Below are positions 21,028 through 34,100 of a stretch of 64,000 bases of DNA, one piece after another. The stretch covers positions 434,001 to 498,000 of the forward strand of contig JAACJP010000021.1 in NCBI GenBank assembly GCA_013368375.1, written 5' to 3'. Under the pieces are notes generated by a model. That model did no database searches. It had not been told where the DNA came from and saw only the letters and a program-made list of their open reading frames with translations. Every line of letters begins with the position of its first letter. Position 1 is the stretch's first letter. This DNA comes from Tricholomella constricta. Lineage: Eukaryota > Basidiomycota > Agaricomycetes > Agaricales > Lyophyllaceae. A program made the translations under genes and the position numbers.

Positions 21028-23532
21028 TCAGAGCACTACTGCTAATGTATTTGTATCCAGATACAGCCTATCTTTTGGGTCTATCTTTCCGTGACGTCTA
21101 CGGACAATGCATTGCTCAGCACTGAAGGTGATGACGTAGAATTCTTCGCCCTTCCACAGATCATGATCATCCCCAATGACAATAACATTCTGACCCTTGA
21201 TGCTCGGCCGAACGGGTCTCACATATTTCTCGGGCACTGTGAGCGTCGAGTGAAGTCCGACGCTGACCTGGGCCGAAGATCCCTCGGTTCCAGTCCAGAT
21301 GCCGAACCTGCCCTCATAATCTCCACTCTTCCAGCCGGGGTCACGGAGGACGGCCTTCGTGCCTTGGAACCGTACTTTGATCCGTTTTCCTGCGAGCAAG
21401 GGTGATTCCATCCATGGGTTATAGGCTGCCAGAGAAGCTTTGTTATAGATGCTCATCGAGGACATTGTCTAAAGATGCTTACGGAAGGAAGAAGAAGAGT
21501 CTGGAGACGAGGAGGTCGGATCCCAAGCCGGGCTGAGCACTCCAGTAAGGGCAGGTGGGAGCGGCGTTGATGGCACCAGGGGAAGGGACGAGGGACGTAT
21601 GGCAATCGTTCTTGAGCCACTGGATTCCAAGTTGGTCGCAGTAGCTGCGCCATCCACATTTAAAGGCGTCAATGTCGGATCGTTCCTGTGGGGAGATAAG
21701 TAAACTTCAAATGCGGAGGAAGATACACACACCTGGAGGCGAGCTTCGAGAGAGGGAGACGTTGCTGACGCATTGTAGCGCTGATCTCTACTAACGCGTA
21801 ATTGTCGACCTCGATTGACTTGACGATCCCTTCGTAATCTTTCAAACCATGACCAGACCCGATGACTCGCACATGTCGACCAACAAATCGGAGATTGGGG
21901 TCGGGCTGGACTTTGAGGTTATCTCTGGTCCTAGCTTGACTCTGTCCGGGGTCGAGTGAGAGTGGCCTCATGATAAAACTGGCCTCAAAGAAATCGATGG
22001 CGTGGGACGAGACGATGAACTGAAGCGGCGCATGAGTACGTTTATGAAAACAGGGAGAAAGGGCCCAACCTCTCGCGCAGTCTTGTGATCGTAAACAAGA
22101 ACTGTGTCTCCACTTGTTATGACCCAGCCTGTCACACCGGCGTGAGGTCCTGCACGAACGATGACTTCGTCACCGATTCGGATATTTTTGCGAAGATTCT
22201 TGACGGGTAAGGTGAGCTGTACATCTTCCGACGACAAGTGAACGTCGGCCTCGTTTCCAACGATATTTTGCACCACGCCGAAAGCACCTTGGGCCTCCCC
22301 TTCCGCAACCTTGACCCGATCGCCCAACCGTAGGCTGACGGCACCCATAACTTCCAAAGTACGCTGTAAAAACTCCTTCGATATGGACTTGCTATGCTGG
22401 AAAAGGGACAGTTCTTCGGGAGTCGGGGTGGCAGCTTCTGGATAGTATTCGTCCGTCTGCAACCAAAGATAACCGTCCAAGTATTCGTTACCCTTGAAGA
22501 CATAAGTTTGGTTTTTCCTTTGGACAGCCTTGTCACCGAAAATTTCCCGGACTTTTTCGTGATCGAAGAGGGCTTGCTCGGGGCGGGTTGATTTTTTTTG
22601 CCCGGGTTGCGCAGAGATAGTGCTGCCACGCTTGCGCTTTGCGTGTCCGGCTGAAGACCGGCGCTGGAGCTTAAGTCGAGGGACAACCAACACATCCGCT
22701 TCCCCAACGCCGACTTCATTGACATACGCTAGATCACCGCGATATGGTTGCTTCGTAAGACGAATCCAAGATGGAGTGGCCGGCGTGAATAAATTAGCTT
22801 CCTTGAGGCAGGAAGGACCATCCTCTGGTTCGATAACGTGTATCTGCTTCCCAAAAACATCGGTGACGCCTTGACACAGCTCTCGGACGTCGCTGGCGCT
22901 ATTAGCTTCAACAACAATCCACCCAGGTCGAGAGACGCGGCCTATGATGGACTTGATTCCCTGATCTTGTTCCCCGGCGCGGATAATTTTCTCCATTAGA
23001 AGGAAAGCTGTAGCTTCCTCTCGACCCGGCTGAACTTTCTTGTTGTCAGCAACATTGCCTCAAACTTGTCCATGCACTTACCTTCACAGCTACCCTCCAC
23101 AACCGCGCTTCTCCCATTGTGATCGATGGAAATGCTTCGGAATTCGGCAAGGAACTGCGTAAATGGGGCGTATACGTTTGCGCGCGAGAACGAGCGCGAT
23201 CGAGCAATGAATCCCACTCGGTGTCACCCTCGACGCGAGTGGTTTCGCGCAGAAGAAGTTGATGCGAACGACTCTTGTCCCCTGCGATAGGTTCGCAATC
23301 GTGCTGAAAAAAGTCGTCTGTAAGGAATTCGGCGTCAAGTCAAGCAATCGTTGTTGTAAAAATATACCTTGCTCCTCCTCATCATATTCGTCCTCGCTCT
23401 CGGAATCGTCAACAGCAGCCTCAAGACTAAGAAACTGCCGAACGTCATCTTTCTAGATTCTATAGAATTAGTCGACTGCCAATAACTGAAATGATGAATC
23501 CGTACCATCAGACGTGCTCGCTTTTCGGGCAT
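21028..23532 (-). CDS. Spt5-like transcription elongation factor, 7 exons
   Basis: Exons 23532-23506, 23452-23368, 23317-23082, 23038-22070, 22019-21733, 21685-21483 and 21437-21028 join in frame to 738 aa. An acidic N-terminus (DDSESEDEYDEEEQ) is followed by an NGN-like domain from LWRVAVKKVQPGREEATAF and GRVSRPGWIVVEANSASDV. Several KOW-type strands follow: LRLGDRVKVAEGEAQGAFGV, RIGDEVIVRAGPHAGVTGW, FVGRHVRVIGSGHGLKDYEG and, in the last exon, AGKRIKVRFQGTKAVL and KGQNVIVIGDDHDLWKGEEF. Spt5 binds Spt4 and RNA polymerase II to aid elongation. The protein is shorter than usual Spt5 (about 1,000 aa) and I see no C-terminal phospho-repeat region, so it may be one of the Spt5-like paralogues common in agarics rather than the main gene. 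The start MPEKRARLM is the first ATG and sits in a 27-bp exon. Confidence 0.85.
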
Positions 23533-24028
23533 CTGACTCTGTTCACGCCCAACACGTCTCTATCATGCGCAAGATTATGCTGTCAGAACTCACTCATTTC
23601 GAGATGAGTTTCCAAATGACATTACATCGAGAAAATTTTCAGGCTCGCGATCGTCATTCTGGGGATTCATGTTGTTCTATCGTGTATTCTAAGTACTACA
23701 ACACTAACTACCGCTGGTGGCGACGGGCACAGGTCGACGTCGAAAAGTGGGAAGAAAAAAAACAGTCACGTCACAGTCTGTCACTATAGCCCAAGCGTAA
23801 GTTTAGGGCCGGTCAGATGTTAAGAAATTGGTCGGCCCTAAACTTGTGGGTCCCTCATATTGTGCCACCACAAGTCCAAACAATTTCCCGAACTTGAGCC
23901 TACACCACGACCATACATTGTCGTCTGGCGCCTGTGTAGCTAGTAGATAACCATAGAGCACTCAACCATAAATTTATATCTGGAAAAAGACTTCGAGATT
24001 GTGATTGCGGCTCCGAATACCAGAGAAA
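23533..24028. other. Spacer with 13-bp perfect inverted repeat
   Basis: AAGTTTAGGGCCG (23,799-23,811) and its exact reverse complement (23,833-23,845) are separated by 21 nt. CACTATAG lies just upstream at 23,782, which could be a CACTA transposon terminus, but the matching other end was not found. No gene here. Confidence 0.5.
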
Positions 24029-25285
24029 ATGAGCCCTGGAGGCGTATATGGGTCCATGTTGGCACATTTCATAGCCCCGTCAGTTCCAGATCTAACGTAA
24101 GTGTTCGACCGACACCGCTCCAAATCTCCCATTGACATATCCTGTCATCCAATGCTTCCTGGGACGAGGTTTTGAACAAAGGGTACGCTTTTTCCGCCCC
24201 TCCCCTTCAACTTCAAACTAACACCCCACCTTTGTTGCAGGCCAGGATCCGGATCGTCTTTGTTTTCTGCCGCAGTTCATACAAAAACGCGGTAGATGGT
24301 GAGTGCGCCACTGCCCTTTTTAGAGTCTCTATCTACTTCTGAATCCTTATTTCATGCACGTCTCTAATTCTACTGCGTCATCTACCGTATGTGGTACCTA
24401 TATCGAAGACCTGCGAAACTCCATCAATCGTGAGCGCTTCTATCGCAACAACAGCTCACCGACTCCAGTGTCAAATTGCGGGAATGTGTCTAGAGTGGTT
24501 GACACCAAGGTACGTGGCCGAATTCAATGATCATGACGACATCTGATCTCGATGGATATGTTTCCAGGTCTCCGACGACGAGGGCATCATTTCCACCGCC
24601 TCGCGCATCAATGCGGAGCCTGCTTCTCGCCTGCTCTTCAGGGATCTGATCTTCAGTAGCTTTCTTGATCACGGTCCGTACGCGTGTCGGTAAGTTATCC
24701 AGAGATAATAAGCCGCTGCTGATTGGTCATGACTCTCCTTGATGGCGAGCAGGTGTCCTCGTGGTACACCAACATCAGGAAGACAGACCATTCTATCATA
24801 TGATACATACAGTGGGCCAACCCCCGTTCCAGCCAGCACGGCAGTCATGGCCATGGCCATTGGCTTCTGTGGGGAGTGCTCGGCTGATCCGGGTGCCCAA
24901 GATGTAGGCGATATCTTGATATATTTTCCGTCCATGTGCTTAAAATAAACATCAGGTTTTCTTCATTCCTCGCCGCCAGAACGCGAACACTTCCAATATG
25001 GTCAATTCAGAGACCAGCACATATGGCCCTAGCAACGCTGAAGCAGATGTGTCTTGTATTAACTCAGGCGGACCAGATCTTATGATTCATCAAGGAACTT
25101 GGGCCGCCGAGCTATATCTGGTCAGACATCATCAACGCTGTTTCATTTTTGCTCTTTATCAATCTCGCTATAGTCTGGTAATGGCTCTGGTCCTGATCAT
25201 GATGGCGGAGAGCCTGGATTTCCGTTTGAAAGTGGAAGATACGAACAAGTTATGCTTGGACTGGATTTGGAATTAGAGGGCTTTC
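24029..25285 (+). CDS. Possible membrane protein with Ig-like motif (uncertain)
   Basis: From ATG 24,029 (MSPGGVYGSMLAHFIAPSVP) an intron to 24,240 gives PGSGSSLFSAAVHTKT. Further exons read SNCGNVSRVVDTK, then VSDDEGIISTASRINAEPAS with LLFRDLIFSSFLDHGPYACR (24,570-24,688), then CPRGTPTSGRQTILSYD and, after 24,955, RRQNANTSNMVNSETSTY. The D-x-G-x-Y-x-C pattern and the strand before it recall an immunoglobulin-type fold. At 25,096-25,184 one frame reads YIWSDIINAVSFLLFINLAI, a good single membrane helix, but it needs an acceptor AAG at 25,091 and its join is not certain. A short tail rich in acidic residues ends near 25,275. The exon model is tentative and could be partly wrong. Confidence 0.3.
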
Positions 25286-25530
25286 GGAAAATTGTGTAAT
25301 AATGTCTGACCTGATCGCTTTGTACATGATCTTCGCCACATTCAAACTATAATTGTAATAACTCTTCGTGGCTTAAATTTATCACCTCGTTTCCAGAGAA
25401 TCGTTGAAGAGTATTCAGTACTTTTCAAACTCGAAAGGCAGAAAACGTACTTAAAAACACCGGTATGTGGCCCATGTCATCGTACGTTAGCGGATGATAA
25501 CCCGGTAATCTATAGGTTTGAAGCGCGAGG

Positions 25531-28500
25531 ATGTTCGGAGGAGAGGGAACTTCCAAACGTTCGAAGACAGCCCTCTGCAGGTGTAGGTCGCACTGCACAA
25601 TGTTTAACCCGGATTCTGGAGAATACGAAGGACCTGGAGTGATCCACACTCGTGGTGTCAGGGATAGCCATGCCAGAGACGATAAGCGTAATGCAGTACA
25701 GCAGAGAGCAACTTCACCTGGAGAACGATCTCGATTTACGATGTTCGGACGCCGTCGTAGAAGTCCAGCGGTGGAATCCGAATCCTCGCAAGGAGAGCGA
25801 TCACAGTCTTCTCTTTTCCAGGGTCGCAGCGCTAGCCTACCTGCGGGATCTTCAAACCACCCTTCACCCACGGCGGAGCAGCGAGAGCGCGATTGGATCA
25901 CCCAAACCGAACGCGAGATCGATTGGCTTTCAGAGGTCCCCGTTACCTCCCCAACCATACCGCTTGTTTTTAGAAATGATCCTGCGGCCACAGGCGAGTT
26001 CGTTCAGCCATCTCGAGCGGAGATTGGTCTGCCAAACCATGGTCTATATGCGTTATTGCCCGGGCCTCGTTCTAACGATTCATTCCTGGATGCCGAGTCA
26101 AGGTTCTGTGAGCTTGCGGGCTACGTTGATAGTATGGAAGCGTCGGAGATCAGGGATCGTCTCTCGCGCCGTCTATACGAGCAGCTAGGTCGCTTATCTC
26201 AGGAGAAGGAGTATAGCTGGTCGCAGCAACGCTCTCATTTGACACCTGGTAGAATTGTAGTAAACACTGGTGAGTTGATAGTCTTCGATGTTTGCCTCTT
26301 GCGAGTCTACAGCGAAGCTCACAAATCCTCTAGAAATACACTTCTATAAACGCGGCCCTCTGAATCTCGTTTCCAAGGCTGCAGCGCTGGCATCTTTAGT
26401 TATGGAAAACCTCTTCTTCACTCCCCGTCGTGCACTTCGTGCAAAGCTCGCCGGTGATAAGGATCTTCTTCGTAAGGCTGGCGTCTCTCCAGATATCATC
26501 GAGTTGATACCAAAAGACCCTCGATCCATTGCTTCTCATTTTCGCCTTGACGCTGTAACATCGCAGTATTTATGCTGCCCGACATGCTTCTATCTGTATC
26601 CATACCATCCAGGCGACAACCCACACGATCTTCATTCTCCAGCGATTTATCGCTGCACCCATAAGCAAACACCAGGTAGTCCATCTTGCAATGCGCCGCT
26701 TTGGAAGGAACGCAATATAGGCATGGACCGCAAGAGACTCGAACCTTGTCGCCGCCATCTACATCATGATCTCAAGTCGTGGCTGGGGCGGCTTTTGTCG
26801 CGGCCTGGGATGGAAGATCTTCTGGAGGAGTGTCAACACGCTTCCCCGGTGGGGGAAGACGGTTATGTGGAAGATATATGGTACTCCAAGGTATTCCGGG
26901 AATTGATTGGTCAAGACGGGAACGCCTTCCTTCCTGGCCCTCCTGGAGAAGGTCGACTCGTATTCAGCCTCTCTGTGGATAGTTTCAATCCATTTCACAT
27001 GAAAACGGCCAAGCAACAAGCCTCGTCGACTGGTATCTGGCTCGTACTCCTTAACCTTCCACCTCACCTCCGTTATTTGCCGGAAAATGTGTTCCTCGTC
27101 GGCATAATCCCTGGGCCCAACAAACCATCAACGAGCCAACAAAATCATATTCTCGATTTACTGGTGAAGGATGTTTTGGAGTTTTGGGAACCGGGAGTCT
27201 TCTTCACCCGAACCTACAATCAGCGGGCTGGCAAGCTATGCAGAGCAATGCTTGTTCCACTGGTCTGCGACATGCTTGCCGCTCGTCAAGTGTTAGGACT
27301 TCCAGGAACTGCGAATGCGCACTATTTCTGCACATCATGCGACCTGGATTTCGACGACATCGGCGTCCTTGAACGATCCGAATGGCCAGCGAAGGACGTC
27401 CAACACATTCGACACGTCGCGAGAGAATGGAAGGATGCTCCTACTGAGGAGCATCAACATTCCCTTTTCGAATCTTTTGGTCTACGTTGGTCGCCATTAT
27501 TGGACCTTCCCTATTGGAATCCAGTGTTATTTTCGACTGTCGATTCCATGCATGCCCTAGATCTGGGTCTATTTCAACATCATTTGCGTCGACTTTTCAG
27601 AATTGATGTGGTAAACGTCTCAGTCGGCGGCGATGGAACGTCAGAACCTTCGCCCCCCGTCGCACAAACGGCGACAAGTACGAAGGACAGAGCAGATTTG
27701 CGGCGATGCCTTGAGGTTGTCCGCTCCAACGTTTTTGACAAGACAACCCGGCTCCTCGGCTTTAATCGCAGAGTCCTTTACACTGTCTGCGTGGAGAACG
27801 ACATCAGAGGCGCTGGCCACGACCTGGTCGTCGGAACACGATGGGTCTTAGTAAAGAACATAATGGATTGGGTCAGTTCGATCTTCTCGTTTGGACGTCA
27901 CGATCTTATTCAATTCTTGACTTCAATCGACATACAGCGAGAAAACAACCCATATTCTCCATTAAGGTCCCCAACTCTGGCAGTATCAGATTTACGACCG
28001 TCAGCTCCAGACGCTGAGCTGAACGCGCTTCCAGAGAACGACCAAATTAACATTAGCCTCGCAACGCGGCTCATCACACACCTGACCGATCGGGAGGAAA
28101 TACAAGAAAGTAGGCGAAAAGCGTATAGTCAAGCGACTGCTGTCTACTTTTCGTACCTTTGTGGGGTCCTTGGGATCGATCACTCCCATCTAAAGGCAAA
28201 AAAAGCTTTGTATGACCTCCTCACAGACACCGTAAGCCCATTGTATGGTCAACACTCTTGACAAGCGTGCCCTGACGCGACGTTCAATTAGATCGACCAT
28301 GACGATGACAAATTTCGCCAACTTGCAGCTTACATTCCTGCCAGATCCCTCAATCGCGTTGTTTTGGGACGCGATATCATGGAGACAATATGGACGGATA
28401 TGGAAAAGACGCAGCTTCCCTCCTGGATTCGACCAGCACCACCAAACTGGGGTACATCGCAAAGGGGTAAACTCAGCGCTGATCAGTATCGTGTCATCTG

Positions 28501-29714
28501 CTCTATTCATTTGGTCGTCTCTTTGATCCGTCTGTGGGGAAGGGATACCGGCCGCAAAAAGGAAATGCTAATACATTTTATGGAGCTTGTCAGTGCGGTC
28601 AGGATCGCCAACCTTCGAGTCACCTCTCCGCAGAAGGTCAAGGCATATGAGAGCTTTATCTTTCGTTACGCCTCGCGTTGCGTCGCATTATATCCGGACG
28701 AGACTTTGAAGCCCAGTTTGCATGCAGCCCTTCACCTCGGAGAGTTCATGGCGTTGTTCGGTCCTGTTCAGGCATATAGCTCCCCATTCTACGAAAGGTA
28801 CATCAATTTTCTTCACCGGCTGAATACCAATAAAAAACTCGGTTAGTGATCACCATCTTCATCTACGCTTTTCAGCTGTTTCCTACACTTGATTCATGTA
28901 GGAGAACTCGAGTCGACTCTTCTGAAGACATCGGCTCGTGCTTCGCACCTTCGTGCTCTTTTGTCAGAGGATGCCGAGTTGCGACATGCCATTCAGGATA
29001 TGATACGGGCAATCGAAGACACGGAGCGGGAGGATGCGCGGGGCTATCGTCTCGCAAGTTTATTGGATCCCACAGCTCCGGACTATGTCGTAGATTCCAA
29101 TGCCCTCCCCATTGACCTTCCCGACGACATTCTTCGACGTGTTCGTGCGATTGTCACGTCTTCGTTAGAACCTCATCGAGAGGTTCGAATTCCGCCCCAA
29201 GCATTTTCCGTCAAGGCAATCTCAATCCGCGGCGTCAGTTATGGGACTTCCACCTCCTCCAAATTCAAAAATAGCAACATCCTCTTCAGAGACATGGGCG
29301 AAAGCGAGGAACTACATGCAGGATCCATCTGTGACATATTTCAACAGACGTACGAGGTCATAGGCCAGGAGCCTCAACCGTCCGAATTCTACATGACTGT
29401 GCGGGAGTATTTGCCGGTGGATCTTCAGCGTGACCCTTATCGGCAGTTCGGATTCGCTGGCGGGTTTCTTGGCCGTAGAGATCCGGCGGCGAGGATCTGG
29501 GTCATCAAAATATCCCAAGTTGTGTCGCATGTTGCGCTTACACCATTGGACGACGGTGATTACGCTGGTATGCTCCACATTTTGCCGGTCGATCGAGTCA
29601 GTGGTTAGCTCCTCAGATATGTGCCTTGTTACTCATCGCGTTTTGCAGCTCATGCTTTCTTTCGATGCGGACACCTCTGGCCGTCCCGAAGCAGACAACG
29701 AGGAACATCCATGA
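25531..29714 (+). CDS. CACTA (En/Spm) TNP2-type transposase, 1315 aa
   Basis: Exons 25531-26269, 26334-28231, 28292-28841, 28902-29596 and 29649-29714 join in frame from MFGGEGTSKRS to a stop at 29,714. The N-terminus has a Cys/His cluster (LCRCRSHCTMF) and a disordered linker. The core from about residue 270 holds a second Cys/His set (YLCCPTCFYLYP, HKQTPGSPSCNAPL) and the Transposase_21 pattern: SLSVDSFNPFH, GIWLVLLNLPPHLRYLPENV, LVGIIPGPNKPS, RTYNQRAGKLCRAMLVPLVC, GTANAHYFCTSCDLDF and FSTVDSMHALDLGLFQHHLR. Such enzymes cut out and paste CACTA elements. No internal stop or frameshift was seen, so the copy could be active or recently so. Terminal inverted repeats and the 3-bp target duplication were not located with confidence. 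Confidence 0.88.
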
Positions 29715-30446
29715 ATCTATCAGAGTAATAGCTACTATATATTGGTCAGAGACCTGCAAGTCGACCTCACCGTGCCAGCTTGAGTGGGCAATAAAATAGA
29801 ACTATTCAAATTGGGTCTAAAGAATGTTACATGAGTCTAGTTCCCGATAGGTAGGCTCCGCGCGATTTACAGACAAGACGCAATGCCCCGCGCGTATTCG
29901 GACTGGCGCCACCCATCATCCATCCTCATATCCCCACCTTCTCGCGTTACCACACAAACATTCTATTTCTTCCGAAACTGTTATACAAAGAACTACATGA
30001 ACTGTACCTATTAAATACACCTGTATTGCGTTATCCCGCGAGCCCTTATGCACGACGCGCCGCTGCAGGGCGCGTCCGTGACCGGCCATCACCGACGTCA
30101 TTTACGATATAATCTAGGATGATATGTGAATCATGTTCTAAAAATGATCACGATCGATTCGGTGCCGATTTTCAAAATATATCCATCAGCCGCATTTTAC
30201 AATACAATCACCTTGATATTCGTCGGCTAAAATGGGATCAAAATACCAAAAAAATCCTGATATCGGCGACGGAAACCCCTTGATTGTAATATTAAAATTA
30301 CTGCCGATTCTATTTTGGACATGTGTCTGATGATATTGACAAAGTATTCCCAATATTCTCTCTGAATTACAGTTTGAGGATATGACTAATATAATCAAAA
30401 TAAATTCACATCAAAATCCCTGATCTTAACAGCCAATGTCCGCAGT
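29715..30446. other. No gene; flank of CACTA gene
   Basis: Holds the 3' side of the CACTA element and AT-rich DNA. I looked for a terminus complementary to CACTATAG and did not find one. Confidence 0.4.
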
Positions 30447-30709
30447 GTTACCTGGCAAAGGAGAATCCGAAGAGAATAGACTAAGGATCCCCAATGCCAG
30501 TGAGCCAACTATATATGAGTACTATACATAATGATCAAGGAGTGGTCTGCGGCGCGTGTATGGACACGTTCCTGACGCTGTCCAATCCTCGTGGCTCATG
30601 GTATGGGCACGAGGTGGGACAGCTGACATCGGGATGTCGGGCCATTGGGATTGGCGTCAGGCGCACGCAGGGAAGAAGGGGAAACAACAGGAAGTAAGTA
30701 AGTATGTAC
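30447..30709 (+). repeat. LTR-A fragment (3' LTR of minus-strand gypsy)
   Basis: Aligns with the middle of the complete LTR at 38,529-39,025: GGCAAAGGAGAATCCGAAGA, CCAACTATATATGAGT, GCGGCGCGTGTATG and TCCTCGTGGCTCA are shared. Its ends are lost. It lies directly next to the integrase C-terminus on minus, as expected for a downstream LTR. Confidence 0.65.
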
Positions 30710-31044
30710 ACCGTTGTGGAAGGTGCAACTGTCGAGGATTTTGTGGACTTTGTAGTGGGGTTCGTCATCAATGATGTCTGGTGGTGGTGGTGGGTCAGAC
30801 TGCCAACCTTCAATCAGGTCAGCGACAGCGGGGACAAGTTTTATGACATGGAAGACCAGGTATATGCGCTTCATGGACAGCGGCAGCAGGAGGCGATAAG
30901 CGAGCTGGCCGATTTGCCTTTGCATGATGAAGGGGCCCCAGATAGCGATGCAACAATTTCTTTGGCGGTGGGTTGTAGAAATGTCGGTCACATCCAAGTA
31001 CACCTTGTTGCCAGGCTGGTAGTCGGATGCTGTCACGGTCACTA
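30710..31044 (-). pseudogene. Gypsy integrase C-terminus / chromodomain remnant
   Basis: Minus-strand frame reads YQPGNKVYLDVTDISTTHRQ, then LAYRLLLPLSMKRIYLVFHV and IKLVPAV..ILDSCTF. This is the end of a chromodomain-type Ty3/gypsy pol (the GDKVYLD and HPVFHVSKL region that follows the integrase core). Reading breaks before a full chromodomain. The upstream integrase and RT are missing, replaced by the plus-strand element that starts at about 31,045. Confidence 0.7.
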
Positions 31045-31174
31045 TGTTATGTCTCACCTACTTACTTACTCATTATTTTTATGATACATTCTTTCCTTAG
31101 TTCAATCAACGCATTCATAGCTGCTACGCTTCGTTCCTCGTCCTAAGTCTATTGTCTCAACCTTGACCGTAACA
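31045..31174 (+). repeat. Candidate 5' LTR of plus-strand gypsy
   Basis: Starts TGTTATGTCTCACC and ends CCGTAACA, so it has the TGTTA..TAACA inverted ends of an LTR and sits just before the gag region. Only 130 bp and with no second copy in the window, so tentative. Confidence 0.35.
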
Positions 31175-31199
31175 GTTTGATTGAACTACCTAAAACTAC

Positions 31200-34100
31200 A
31201 CATGTATGTCTTCCTCTGCCGAAATCCCACCTCAGACATCTGTCGAATCCATCATCATACCTGAGACACCCCCTCCTGGCGTCAGTGTACAGGAACTCTG
31301 GTGAATTGTCCACGCTCTTGGGCAAGTCTGTGTCTGAGGATACAGCCTAACGCAAGTCAGACAACTCGGCCATCCTCGACGCTATCTGAGAACTCAAGGA
31401 CCAACAAAACTCCAACCACACTCCGGCTTCTTTCACCAGCTCTATGCTGCCCCTATCTTCTGACATTTCAGCTCCTTCTCAAGCACCTACGGCCCCGGTT
31501 CAAGGCACTGAGGGTTCAGGCATTCCGAAGGTTCGAGAGCCACGCATGTATGATGGTACTATCGCACAGCTAAGTTCTTTCCTTTGCGAAATCAATAACG
31601 CCCTCCACCTTCAATGTTGCTCGCTCTCTACGGACTACAACAAGGTTCTCTACTTCAGCTTCTACCTCGAAGATTGATCCCTGGCATCGTGGTACACTAG
31701 TTTTGAGAAGACGTGCCCCGAACTCTTCCATGATTTTCGTGGATTTTACCAAGTGTTTGTGGAGCACTTCGATGATACAGATAAACATGCTACTGCCCTC
31801 GCCAAGGTCCGGAAGCTCAAACAAGAACCCGGATCTGCTGCTAACTATGCGTCCCGTTACCATGAAATCATTGCCGATCTCAACTTCAACAAAGATTCCA
31901 AGATCGACAACTTCTATCCTGGACTCAAGGAATCGCTCAAGGATGCCATGGTCATCCTCCCTTGTCCCAAGACTTTTGACGATTACGTGAAGACTATCAT
32001 CTCTATCGACAATAAGATTCATCGTTGTCAAACGGAAGTCAAGGAACACTATGGAAAATCATCCAGTTCGACAACTTCGTCTCAGCCACGTCAACCTCTG
32101 GCACCTCCTCACCAGGCTCCGCACGCTTCGTTGTGTTTGTCGTCTTCAGATGTCATACCAATGGAAGTTGACAGTTTGCATTGTGAAAAGGTTACCCCCG
32201 CTGAATGTGAGCGCCGTCGCGCTAATAACCTTTGCTTTTATTGTGGTCAAAGTATGCACTCTATTAATGACTGTCCCAATATGTCTGAGCGCGCCAAACA
32301 CGACATGAGGGCTAGACTAGCCAAGTCTGTGCCCAAGGCTGATCCCAAGTTGGGAAAAGCCTAACCAGTCTCCCTTACGAGGTCCAAGGGCTACCGGATA
32401 ATGATGATAGGACCCATCTGACCACTCCAGAGCCCGTCGTCTGCTCTTCTCGGCTCGATAATGGGAAGTGGACACGAGTTTCGTCATTCCATGCTCCTCG
32501 GTATAATTTTCCTCCTGATACGAACATTTCTTCGCCTGACTATTTCTTTATCTCTGTTTCTCTTCATTTTCTGAACCATAAGTTTGTCAAGACTTTCGCT
32601 CTCATTGACTCTGGTGCTTCGGCATCATGTATTTTGGATGTCTTCATGAAACAACACTCCTTGCCGCGACACGTTGAAAAGACATGCCGGTACTGATAAT
32701 AGCAGTGGACAATCGTCTTATCGCCTCTGGACTCGTCTCGTCTGATGTTGTTACGCAACTAACCATAGATAAACACTTCGAGTGCATCACATTAGGTGTT
32801 GTTGCTGTCCCGTCCCCTGTAATTCTAGGTCTCAATTGGCTTCGTTGCCACAACCCTCAAATCAATCGGTCGAATCCTGACCTTTCGCTCGACTGTTGCA
32901 ATCTCAAACCCACATACCCAATTATGGTTCCAGCTAAAGGCTTCGGTCTTAAGCCTCCAAGTTCTACATCCACGTCCATCCAAGCTTGTTCAATCACCAC
33001 AGCTGGCCTAGGCTTCCGTCTCGCTAGTGGCCCTATGTCTTCTACGCCAACACTTATGCTACCACCATGTCCCAAGACGCCTTCAGCACCACAGTATCTC
33101 AATTTTCTGGCTAAATGGACCAGCTACGGTCGCTCTTCTACAGATAATCCTTTGCCTACGCCCAAGCCAAACATTTTGGTCACCACACCACAGTGTTTTC
33201 TCAAATATGCTAAACACACTCCTGTTTCACTTTTCCGTTTTCACCCTACAGGTTCACCCGTCTATGTCGAAGCTACGTCGTCTGACCCTTCAAACAAAGT
33301 TGACGACCAAGCCCCGACTGCGCCATCACCCAACGACCAATACCAACACATACCATCCAAGTATATGTCATGAGCTGACACTGTCTTTTCTCCTACAGAA
33401 GTCAATCACCTTCCGCCCCATTGACCTTACAATATATCTATCGAACTCGAGGAAGGGAAAACACCTCTGTTCGGCTCAATTTATCAACTGAATCAGGAAC
33501 AGCAAAAGTACCTTTCTGATACCTTGATGATTATCTCAAGAAAGGGTTTATTAGGCGCTCGACTTCCTCTGCTGCCTCACCAGTCCTTATTATTCAACAA
33601 AAAGCTGGTGATTTACATCTTTGCGTGGACTAACGTGGTCTTAACACGATTACGAGGAAGAACCGGTATCCTCTCCCCCACGTCAATGATCTCTTAGATC
33701 AGACGCAAGGATGTAAACTCTTCACGGTCATCGACCTGAAGAATGCATTCAATCTAGTTTGCATTCGAGAAGGAGATGAATGAAAAACCGCCTTTCGGAC
33801 ACCACTAGGACTCTATGAATATTTGTTATGCCATTTGGTTTGACTAACTCTCCAGCAACTTTTCAGGCTTTTATTCAGGACACTCTCCAGGACTATATCG
33901 GTGTCTTCTGCGTCATTTATCTCGACGATATTCTGATATTCTCTCGAAACCAAGAAGAACATGATCATCAAGTTAAATTGGTTTTGAATCGACTTCATCA
34001 AGCTCGTCTTTTTGCTAACACAAAGAAGTGCGAGTTTGACAAGACTGAGGTCGAATACCTAGGCTTATTCATCAGAGCTGACAGTATCAAGATGAATCCC

